A stretch of DNA of 12,960 bases from Thiorhodovibrio sp. (lineage in GTDB: Bacteria > Pseudomonadota > Gammaproteobacteria > Chromatiales > Chromatiaceae): the NCBI GenBank assembly GCA_007128075.1, contig SKYD01000067.1, positions 1 to 12,960 on the forward strand. The letters run 5' to 3'. The position numbers and the translations under genes are program-made. Within the stretch, counting starts at the first letter, position 1; the number at the start of each line of letters is the position of its first letter. The notes under the pieces were generated by a model. It made no database searches, was not told where the DNA came from, and worked only from the letters and a program-made list of their open reading frames with translations. Shown one piece after another: positions 1-5,840 of the stretch.

Positions 1-397
1 CAAGCACATAATCCAGCGCGCTCAACGGGGTTGCCGGATTAAACACCAGCCCGGCTTTGCAGCCCTCGCTTTGAATCAGTTGCAAAGTGCGGTCAATATG
101 CTCGCTCGCCTCGGGGTGAAAAGTGATGTAGGTCGCACCCGCCGCCGCAAAATCGCCGACAATGCGATCCACCGGCTTGACCATCAAGTGTACATCAATC
201 GGCGCGGTCACGCCATGCTTGCGCAGTGCCTCACACACCAAAGGCCCGATGGTGAGATTGGGCACATAATGATTGTCCATCACATCAAAATGAACAATAT
301 CCGCACCGGCAGCAAGCACCTGATCGACCTCCTCACCGAGCTTGGCAAAATTGGCCGAGAGGATCGAAGGGGCAATAAAATCAGCAAGGACTGGCAT
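1..397 (-). CDS. rpe: Ribulose-phosphate 3-epimerase, N-terminal 132 residues (runs off left edge)
   Basis: Interconverts D-ribulose 5-phosphate and D-xylulose 5-phosphate in the pentose phosphate and Calvin cycles; cytosolic TIM barrel. The visible part opens with the family signature APSILSANFAKLGEE (residues 9-23), then HFDVMDNHYVPN (36-47), DVHLMVKP (69-75) and ITFHPEAS (91-98). By family knowledge H36, D38 and H70 are metal ligands; the fourth, a C-terminal Asp, lies beyond the window. The family is about 220-230 residues, so roughly 90 are missing at the edge, not by mutation. The start is ATG at 397 with a GGAG Shine-Dalgarno six bases upstream. In many gammaproteobacteria rpe is followed by gph, but that side is not in view. 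Identity is near certain. Confidence 0.96.
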   Translation of the reverse strand, partial: MPVLADFIAPSILSANFAKLGEEVDQVLAAGADIVHFDVMDNHYVPNLTIGPLVCEALRKHGVTAPIDVHLMVKPVDRIVGDFAAAGATYITFHPEASEHIDRTLQLIQSEGCKAGLVFNPATPLSALDYVL

Positions 398-512
398 AAA
401 AGGCTCCGCAGGTCGTCGAATGATGGCGGCTATACTAACCGATGCGCCGAGGTTTTTCACCTGTGCTGCGGATGTCGCTCCCATTCAGGGCACGCGCGTA
501 TAAAATTCTGCA

Positions 513-543
513 AATAGATGTAGTTGTGGTAGTCTTTTGTCAA
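513..543 (-). promoter_or_regulatory. Candidate sigma-70 promoter for rpe
   Basis: On the minus strand a perfect TTGACA lies at 543-538. Downstream there is no strong -10; CATCTA at 520-515 (17-base spacing) is the best-spaced candidate and TACATC at 522-517 is an alternative. The site is about 120 bases ahead of the rpe start. The -35 is convincing and the -10 is poor, so this is tentative. Confidence 0.3.
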
Positions 544-577
544 GTCTCGCGCCAAGGGGGGTTAGGCTTCAACCATG

Positions 578-639
578 GATATCGCGTTTGATGCCAAGTC
601 CAACGGGAGCTTGGTGCCATCCCTTAGCTACCCGATATC
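578..639. repeat. Imperfect inverted repeat in the rpe / solute-binding-protein intergenic region
   Basis: The 340-base gap at 398-737 has no recognisable gene. Within it, GATATCG (578-584) and CGATATC (633-639) form the outer arms of a dyad. Inside, GATGCCAAG (590-598) faces CTTGGTGCCATC (610-621), pairing as CCAAG/CTTGG and GATG/CATC with a three-base bulge. A 49-codon open frame (575-724) crosses it but looks like no known protein. It could be a folded leader, an operator region or the scar of a lost element; the sequence does not decide. Confidence 0.35.
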
Positions 640-682
640 GTGCGCCAACGGGCTTCGCTCACCGATGGTGTGCCGTGAGTTA

Positions 683-711
683 TTGAGAAGTTACTGTACC
701 GGGGCTAAAAC
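683..711 (+). promoter_or_regulatory. Candidate sigma-70 promoter for the solute-binding protein gene
   Basis: TTGAGA (683-688) and TAAAAC (706-711) are separated by exactly 17 bases, each matching consensus at four or more positions. The predicted transcript start, near 718, leaves a leader of about 20 bases before the ATG at 738. That leader holds only a weak GGGA as ribosome binding site. Confidence 0.45.
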
Positions 712-737
712 ATTAATTTTATGGGATTAACTTCACA

Positions 738-1550
738 ATGAAACAAATTTCAACACTGATGTTCACTGCACTGTTGTTGCTGATCACGATGCCCACAGTG
801 GCTGCGGATCGCTTAGAGCAGATTCGCCAGCGCCAGCGGGTTCAGGTGTGTATCTGGCCAGAGTATTACGGCATCACCTATCGCAATCCGCGCACCCAAC
901 AGCTCGCCGGCATTGATTACGACATGGCGCTGGCGTTGGGGCACGATCTTGGTGTCGAGGTGGAGTTTGTCGACAGCAGCTTTGCCAGTTTGATCGAGGA
1001 TGTCACCCAAGATCGCTGTGATGTGGCGATGTTTGCCATTGGCATCACCCCACAGCGTCAACAGCATTTGCGCTTTACTCAGCCACATATCGCCAGCGAT
1101 ATTTATGCCATCACTACTAAAACCAATCGCCGCATCAGCGATTGGCGCGACATTGATCAGCCCGGGGTGGTGGTTGCGGTTGCTAAAGGCACCTGGCATG
1201 AGCCGATCATGCAGCAGCGTTTAGAGCACGCAACGCTGGGGATTTTCGACACCCCTTTTGCTCGTGAACAAGAGGTGCGCTCAGGGCGGGCTGATGTTTT
1301 TATGACGGATTATCCGTACAGTCAGTGGATGCTGTTGAGTGCTGACTGGGCGCGGCTGATTGAGCCTAACGAGACTTATCACATCACCCCCTATGCCTAC
1401 GCACTCAAACCTGGAGACGATGCTTGGCATGAACGGCTTGAGCAATTTGTTGCCGAGATCAAGCGCGATGGCCGTCTCGCTGAGGCTGCTGCCCGTCATC
1501 GCTTAGAGCCATTGTTGATTATGGAGACAACGCCAGCGGACGCTGATTGA
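738..1550 (+). CDS. Periplasmic solute-binding protein, family 3 (amino-acid-binding type)
   Basis: A 270-residue secreted protein of the SBP_bac_3 family (PF00497), the periplasmic ligand-binding part of polar amino-acid ABC importers; some members are enzymes or feed sensor kinases. A signal peptide is clear: MKQ, a hydrophobic core to about residue 18, cleavage near A23. The mature part begins RLEQIRQRQRVQVCIWPEYYG and shows the family's GIDYDMALALG (58-68) and CDVAMFAIGITPQRQQHLRFTQP (from about 94); the Asp and Arg in these stretches usually contact the ligand's amino and carboxyl groups. No permease or ATPase gene lies beside it, so it is an orphan here and the ligand cannot be named. 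Its 3' end overlaps the convergent DUF945 gene by 32 bases. Confidence 0.88.
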   Translation: MKQISTLMFTALLLLITMPTVAADRLEQIRQRQRVQVCIWPEYYGITYRNPRTQQLAGIDYDMALALGHDLGVEVEFVDSSFASLIEDVTQDRCDVAMFAIGITPQRQQHLRFTQPHIASDIYAITTKTNRRISDWRDIDQPGVVVAVAKGTWHEPIMQQRLEHATLGIFDTPFAREQEVRSGRADVFMTDYPYSQWMLLSADWARLIEPNETYHITPYAYALKPGDDAWHERLEQFVAEIKRDGRLAEAAARHRLEPLLIMETTPADAD

Positions 1551-2733
1551 TCGTCAACTGCTCGGCGTTGAGCTCCACCACTGCCAGCAGCCGCTCGTCG
1601 CTAGGAATCAGCCAGCCAACAGCCACCAGACGCTGCAGTACCATCTCAACAGCAGCAGCAATCTCCTGTTCCAGTTCGGGGGTTAGCTGCTGGGTGGCGT
1701 TGGCATCAAGCCGCGCCAATGCCAAACCCCGCTCACGCTGCGTCAACCAGTGCCGCAGCCAGGCGGTGGGCACAGCCAACCGCGCCTCAGCACGCAATGA
1801 TGACCAATCAGGTTGCTCTTGGTGGTAATTTAGCGATTCCAACAACACACCAAAACTAATCAAGCCGTGCATGGTGTCGAGATCCAGCGGGCCAAGTTCA
1901 AGCTGCGGGGTGCCGAGTGCCAGCCACCACGCCACCAATTGCACCAGCTCAGGCGGTATCAGCAGCGGAGCCTGTTCTGCCAACAGCCGAGCCTGCTCTT
2001 GAGTCACTTGCAGTGGCTGCATGGCAGCAAAGCGCGTCAGCGCCAGCGTCAGCCGCTCCAGCCGATAACTGCGTTCATCCAGCCACAGCACGACCGGATC
2101 AAGCTGCACACCAAGATGCAGCCCAGCAGGTCGCCAATCAGCATCCAAGCGCAGTTGGGCGTTGTCGAACGCCAGCTGTGGGGTGGCAAGCTGTTCGATG
2201 TTTAACTTGACACGCGCTGAATCCTGGGCTGGGTTTGTGGTGTTAAACTGTGCGCGCCCCTCTAGCTCGGCGATAGTCAACAACCCGCGATGTTGCACCC
2301 AGGTGGTGGATGGCAGATGCAGTGCCACATCGAGCTGATTGCTCATCCATAGCTGTGCCGTCAGCGTTAGCGGCAGCCAATAGCCTGTGCCATCATGCCA
2401 GCGCAGTTGACCATCAATCCGTGCCAACGGCGGCGGCCAGGATGGCGAGCGATCCAACAACCAACTGTGGTTGATCTCAAATACCCCACGAAGACGCTGT
2501 TCACCAAACAATGGCAACCAACGCCCAGGAAGACGCAATTCGATCATTGCTTGGGTGTGCCGCCAGCCAGGATGAAACTCAGTGCGCGACACCCACAGCG
2601 GCGATTGGTCGGCAACAGCAAGCAGCTCCTGATAGAGCCGCCGCGCTTGCCAGCCCGCCACCCAAGGGATTGCCAGAGCCAGCCCAAGCAGTAGGGCGAG
2701 AAACAACCCCAGCCGTTTTAGCAACGCCGACAA
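1519..2733 (-). CDS. DUF945 / YdgA-family protein
   Basis: A membrane-anchored protein of the DUF945 (YdgA) family, of unclear molecular function and presumed periplasmic exposure. One N-terminal transmembrane helix (LGLFLALLLGLALAIPWVAG) is followed by a long beta-rich domain, and the C-terminus LNAEQLTINQRPLALSP matches the family's closing motif (YdgA: ANGQITLNGQKMSL). There is no ATG near the N-terminus. The frame stays open to a TTG at 2820, which would add a basic 29-residue leader overlapping the preceding small gene. I prefer the TTG at 2733, four bases after that gene's TAG stop, giving 404 residues with the helix at residues 8-25. Either start is non-ATG and lacks a good Shine-Dalgarno, so coupling to the upstream frame is likely. 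Last gene of the btuB operon. Confidence 0.8.
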   Translation of the reverse strand: MSALLKRLGLFLALLLGLALAIPWVAGWQARRLYQELLAVADQSPLWVSRTEFHPGWRHTQAMIELRLPGRWLPLFGEQRLRGVFEINHSWLLDRSPSWPPPLARIDGQLRWHDGTGYWLPLTLTAQLWMSNQLDVALHLPSTTWVQHRGLLTIAELEGRAQFNTTNPAQDSARVKLNIEQLATPQLAFDNAQLRLDADWRPAGLHLGVQLDPVVLWLDERSYRLERLTLALTRFAAMQPLQVTQEQARLLAEQAPLLIPPELVQLVAWWLALGTPQLELGPLDLDTMHGLISFGVLLESLNYHQEQPDWSSLRAEARLAVPTAWLRHWLTQRERGLALARLDANATQQLTPELEQEIAAAVEMVLQRLVAVGWLIPSDERLLAVVELNAEQLTINQRPLALSP

Positions 2734-2737
2734 GGCT

Positions 2738-2890
2738 CTAGCGGTAAGCGTCGTTGCAGCCAGCCTGGACCGGCCTGACTGCCTGCCAAGCCTCGGGAGC
2801 GGTGAGTGATGGCTGGGCAATAGCGAGCTGCCCCCAGAACAGCAGCAATAAAAACAGTGGCGTGGCGCGTTGTTTGTGTATCATCAACAT
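2738..2890 (-). CDS. Small secreted peptide, unknown function (50 aa), between btuB and the DUF945 gene
   Basis: I recognise no family. The product has a textbook signal peptide: MLMIHKQR, a hydrophobic core TPLFLLLLFWGQL, and an AIA cleavage site before Q26, leaving a mature peptide of about 25 residues with one Cys (C45). The start at 2890 is chosen because AAGGA lies seven bases upstream. The frame also opens at a GTG at 2920 that overlaps the btuB stop as GTGA. The gene ends in TAG just ahead of the TTG I use for the DUF945 protein. It may be a genuine small exported protein, a leader that couples DUF945 translation to btuB, or the decayed head of a larger exported protein. The signal peptide and ribosome binding site argue it is translated. 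Confidence 0.55.
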   Translation of the reverse strand: MLMIHKQRATPLFLLLLFWGQLAIAQPSLTAPEAWQAVRPVQAGCNDAYR

Positions 2891-2916
2891 AATCTGATCC
2901 TTAACAAAATTTACTG

Positions 2917-4749
2917 TCACAAATTATAACGCAGCGTCACCATCAACTGCCGTCCTGGCTGATTGTAATAGGCGGCGGTTTCGTACTGGGCATTGAACAG
3001 ATTGTCTAGCCGCCCTTGTAGCCGTAGCGCCTTGCTAAACGCATATTCCAGCCGCAGATCAACCAGTTGATAGCCATCGAGCCGTGTTTGATTGGCGAGA
3101 TCATCAAACCGCACCCCGGCAGCAAACAGCGTCGCCCCTAGTCCAAAACGCCCGAATTTGCGATCAGCATCGACATTGAGCGTCTGTTGCGGGCGGCGTG
3201 GTAGCCGATTGCCGCGAAACTCACCGCCGATGCTGCGCGGGTCAAGCTGGGTCAGCGTGGTTTCTAAATCCCAGCCCGCCTGCCGAGTTCGCGCCCATAG
3301 CTCGGCTCCACGAATCCGCGCTTGGCGGATATTGGCAGGGGCTTGGCGAGCCTCATCGTGGCTGATCAAATCATCAATCGTGGTTTGATACAGATTCAGG
3401 CTCCAGGCTCCCCAGCGCGGTGCGCCGCTGACTCCTGCCTCAACTGCGCGGGCGGTTTCTGGCTTGAGTGCTGGATTGCCATAGCCTGGATAGTACAGAT
3501 CATTAAAACTTGGTGCCTTGAACGCTGTGCCGTAGTTGAGGGTGAGATGCAGCGCCGGCTGGATCACCAAGCCCCAGCCGAGATTGCCAGTGAATTGACC
3601 GCCAAGTTGTTCATCCTCGTCGTGGCGCAGGCTTAGATGTAAATCATGCGCCCCCAGTTGGGTGAGATATTCGCCATAAACGCCGACGCGCTCGCGCTGT
3701 TCTGTAGCATACTGTGGATTGGTGTCGATCTTTTCTTGCTGATAATCAATGCCCAGTCCCAACACCTGATCGCCGGTGAGATCAAGCTGATGATGCCAGT
3801 CAAGCTGGGTGCGCTCGGTGTCATAGTGATTGATCGAGGTATCAGCAAACGAAATTGTCGATTCATCCCAGCTTCGCGCCAGCGATAGCCGCGTGCTCCA
3901 GTGCGCCAGCGGCTGAAAATGCAACCGCGCCCCCCAGGTCTGCATCAAGCCATGGTTGCGATCCCCCGTCCAATGGCTGCCATCATACTCATTCATGGTG
4001 GCTGCCCGTAAATAATGGGTGGTCAGGGCGAGGCGTTCCGACCAGCGATAGCCGCCACGCAGCCCTATCTGATCGTGCTCAAAGCCGTCGCGGTCGGGCT
4101 GATCGACAGAACAGCCGCCGCTCTGCGACGGGCGACAGGCATCAAAGCCCCGCGAGCGTTCTTGACCAAGATCGACATCAGCCCAAGCGCGTTCACTGCT
4201 GGCGCTGAAGCTCAAGCTGGTCGCCAGGGTGTGATAGGTGCCTGCGCTGACCCTCAGCCGCGTCGAGAACGGCTCAGTCGTGGCTTGGCGAGTAAACAAC
4301 TGCACCACGCCACCAATCGCCTCCGAGCCATAGAGACTCGAACGCGGCCCGCGCACCACCTCGACGCGCTCGATCTGCTCTAGCGGAATTGCCGCCCATG
4401 GGGTCGCGCCACTGGTTGCCGAGCCGATCTTGACCCCATCGACGAGTACGAGCACATGGTCGCTATTGGTGCCGCGCAATGACACCGAGGTCACTTGACC
4501 GCGCCCGCCGTGGTTGGTGATCGACAGACCAGGAATGCGCCGCAATAGATCACTGAGATCGCGGGCTTGAAGACGCTCGATTTCGTGACGCTCGATGACC
4601 GTCACAGCGGCAGTGGCGGGTGCCGATTGGGTGTCGAGTCGGCTGGCAGTGACGACAATCGGCGCCAGATCCGCGCTCTGCACGCTGGTCGCGCCTAGCA
4701 ATAGTGTCAATAAAACAAACGATGAAGATTGAGTTGAAGTCGGCATCAT
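2917..4749 (-). CDS. btuB: TonB-dependent vitamin B12 receptor BtuB
   Basis: Outer-membrane, TonB-dependent importer of cobalamin, 610 residues, the usual length for BtuB. A signal peptide ends near residue 25 (SVQS). The TonB box APIVVTAS (29-36) comes next. The plug domain carries DLSDLLRRIPGLSITNHGG (from 64), SLRGTNSDHVLVLVDGVKIG (from 90) and IERVEVVRGPRSSLYGSEAIGGVVQ (126-150). The rest is a 22-strand barrel ending in YETAAYYNQPGRQLMVTLRYNL, with the BtuB-typical YETAAxYNxPGR. The cobalamin riboswitch directly upstream confirms the substrate. Two in-frame ATGs (4749 and 4746) follow GAGGGA; spacing favours the second, which would remove one residue. The start region lies in a potential ribosome-site-masking helix (see 4746-4816). 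Confidence 0.95.
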   Translation of the reverse strand: MMPTSTQSSSFVLLTLLLGATSVQSADLAPIVVTASRLDTQSAPATAAVTVIERHEIERLQARDLSDLLRRIPGLSITNHGGRGQVTSVSLRGTNSDHVLVLVDGVKIGSATSGATPWAAIPLEQIERVEVVRGPRSSLYGSEAIGGVVQLFTRQATTEPFSTRLRVSAGTYHTLATSLSFSASSERAWADVDLGQERSRGFDACRPSQSGGCSVDQPDRDGFEHDQIGLRGGYRWSERLALTTHYLRAATMNEYDGSHWTGDRNHGLMQTWGARLHFQPLAHWSTRLSLARSWDESTISFADTSINHYDTERTQLDWHHQLDLTGDQVLGLGIDYQQEKIDTNPQYATEQRERVGVYGEYLTQLGAHDLHLSLRHDEDEQLGGQFTGNLGWGLVIQPALHLTLNYGTAFKAPSFNDLYYPGYGNPALKPETARAVEAGVSGAPRWGAWSLNLYQTTIDDLISHDEARQAPANIRQARIRGAELWARTRQAGWDLETTLTQLDPRSIGGEFRGNRLPRRPQQTLNVDADRKFGRFGLGATLFAAGVRFDDLANQTRLDGYQLVDLRLEYAFSKALRLQGRLDNLFNAQYETAAYYNQPGRQLMVTLRYNL

Positions 4750-4816
4750 TCCCTCGATTCGCAGACGCTCACCCGCGTCTGCTGATTGGATTGGTATTCA
4801 TCCTGCGAGGGAATAA
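4746..4816 (-). promoter_or_regulatory. btuB expression platform: Shine-Dalgarno-sequestering helix enclosing a hairpin
   Basis: On the transcript, TTATTCCCTCG (4816-4806) pairs with CGAGGGAATGA (4756-4746), which holds the btuB Shine-Dalgarno and both ATGs: ten Watson-Crick pairs and one G-U, nine of them contiguous and perfect. The enclosed 49 bases include a perfect 8-bp hairpin, GCAGACGC/GCGTCTGC with a six-base loop (4761-4782). No U-tract follows, so control of translation initiation is more likely than transcription termination. Pairing is read from sequence; the ligand-dependent switch is inferred. Confidence 0.65.
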
Positions 4817-4879
4817 ACAGGCAAGTGCCGCCAGAGGACCGACCCAAGCCGGTCGCCGCCCACCGCAGCACCTGCATCA

Positions 4880-5062
4880 AGCACAACAGGCCGGTCTCCG
4901 GGCTGGCGCGCTAAAGCCTTGTGGCTTTGGATTGCAACCCCTTCCCATGAATCAGATCACAGTGGTCTTGGTTGCAATCAACGCGCTTACCGTTGCGGGG
5001 GCAGCGCCGGACTCTCACCGGCTTCCCGTTTCAACTTGCCAAAGCAAGTCACCTGAAGCGTG
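4880..5062 (-). promoter_or_regulatory. Cobalamin riboswitch (aptamer) upstream of btuB
   Basis: The minus strand shows the class core: GGGAAGCCGGTGAGAGTCCG, then GCTGCCCCCGCAACGGTAAG (5004-4986 region), and the B12 box GCCAGCCCGGAGACCGGCCT (4907-4888). By family knowledge these are the conserved junction elements of adenosylcobalamin-class aptamers. The sensor senses cobalamin and represses the receptor gene behind it. Outer limits are approximate; the 5' end is set by the predicted transcript start. The aptamer and its platform account for nearly all of the gene-free stretch 4750-5104. Confidence 0.93.
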
Positions 5063-5068
5063 GTGAAA

Positions 5069-5097
5069 ACCTTACGCGATTTAGGGACAAGGGTCAA
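5069..5097 (-). promoter_or_regulatory. Promoter of the riboswitch-btuB transcript
   Basis: TTGACC (5097-5092), exactly 17 bases, then TAAGGT (5074-5069) on the minus strand. The predicted start near 5062 falls just ahead of the aptamer. It sits immediately after the DUF1840 stop, so btuB can be transcribed separately from BLUF-DUF1840, although no terminator separates them. Confidence 0.55.
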
Positions 5098-5104
5098 ATC
5101 AGCA

Positions 5105-5413
5105 TCACTCATCCCACATCACATGGGTGCCGCGTTGCGCGGCCGCCTGCAATAATTGAATCAGCGGCAGTGCGCGATGTGCCAAGCTCACCTGATCGGC
5201 GCTGTCACTGTCATCATCTGGTGTGGGGTTGAGTGGACGCTGTGGATTGGCAGTCACTGCCGATTGCAAGCGCGCCAAGGCTTGAGGAATATCCTCGGCA
5301 AGCAAGGCACCAGGCACTGTGCCGCTATGCCCCATCAAATGCAGCAGGGTTTGTGCCACATCACCGAACATCACAATATCGGCATGGGCCTGGGTTTGGA
5401 ATTTAATGAGCAA
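5105..5413 (-). CDS. DUF1840 family protein
   Basis: A small cytosolic protein of about 102 residues in the uncharacterised DUF1840 family, common in beta- and gammaproteobacteria. The family opening is plain in MLIKFQTQAHADIVMFGDVAQTLL followed by MGHSG and GALLAEDIPQALARLQSAV; a variable linker rich in Asp/Ser (near PDDDSDSAD) precedes a C-terminal helix (LAHRALPLIQLLQAAAQRG). Start choice: an ATG exists at 5419, but its GGAG would be immediately adjacent. The TTG at 5413 has that GGAG at six bases and gives the family-typical MLI(K/T)F N-terminus, so I use it. The gene overlaps the BLUF stop by 11 bases (17 with the ATG), which suggests translational coupling. Function unknown. Confidence 0.82.
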   Translation of the reverse strand: MLIKFQTQAHADIVMFGDVAQTLLHLMGHSGTVPGALLAEDIPQALARLQSAVTANPQRPLNPTPDDDSDSADQVSLAHRALPLIQLLQAAAQRGTHVMWDE

Positions 5414-5840
5414 TACCATCTCCGTTCGCTTGATTTTGTAATTCGGCAAAATTGAGCAAAATTTCGCTGACAATATTGTTGCCCAGTGTAGACAGGGTTT
5501 CAAAATCACAACACTTGATGTGCGCAATTCGACAAAATTCAGCTTCTGAAATCGGCATCCATGCCATGCTCCAATCAGGAAACAGCCGCTGCGGAATCTG
5601 GTGTTCTAGCAAAATATCGAGCCGCGTATGGCGCGGATCCTTGGCAATTTTTGCATAAAGCTCGCGGATGGTTGTCTCCTCGCCCTCAAGCACCTGGATA
5701 AAACTATTCCTGACAAACAGCAACAAACCAGTGACCTCTAATTGCGGGTTGTGATGCCGCGATGCGGTTAAAATCGACTGCAAATCCTCTTCAGGACTGC
5801 GGCCGGAATATTCGCTCACATAAACGATCTGATAGATCAT
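5403..5840 (-). CDS. BLUF-domain blue-light sensor
   Basis: A 145-residue short BLUF protein (flavin-binding photoreceptor, PF04940). The flavin-site residues are present: Tyr7 in IVYVS, Asn31 in HHNPQLEVTG, Gln49 in FIQVLEG, and Trp90/Met92 in DWSMAW, equivalent to AppA Y21, N45, Q63, W104 and M106 by motif. About 50 residues follow the domain, as in PixD/BlrB-type short BLUF proteins, and there is no fused EAL or cyclase output, so it should act through a partner protein. The start at 5840 has GGAG eight bases upstream. The gene overlaps the DUF1840 start downstream and faces the phosphatase gene head-to-head. Whether DUF1840 is its partner is only suggested by the overlap. Confidence 0.92.
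   Translation of the reverse strand: MIYQIVYVSEYSGRSPEEDLQSILTASRHHNPQLEVTGLLLFVRNSFIQVLEGEETTIRELYAKIAKDPRHTRLDILLEHQIPQRLFPDWSMAWMPISEAEFCRIAHIKCCDFETLSTLGNNIVSEILLNFAELQNQANGDGIAH

Noticed and set aside
71..517. 148-codon plus-strand open frame over the start of the window
   Set aside because: It is the antisense shadow of rpe, whose protein matches its family throughout; the plus-strand product is Arg/His-rich and resembles nothing.
575..724. 49-codon open frame with a G-rich stretch upstream
   Set aside because: The AAGGGGGG is too far from the ATG, the product has no signal or motif, and the frame crosses the dyad and the predicted promoter.
4761..4782. The 8-bp hairpin ahead of btuB as an intrinsic terminator
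   Set aside because: No U-tract follows it on the btuB strand; the next bases are the Shine-Dalgarno region, so translational control fits better.
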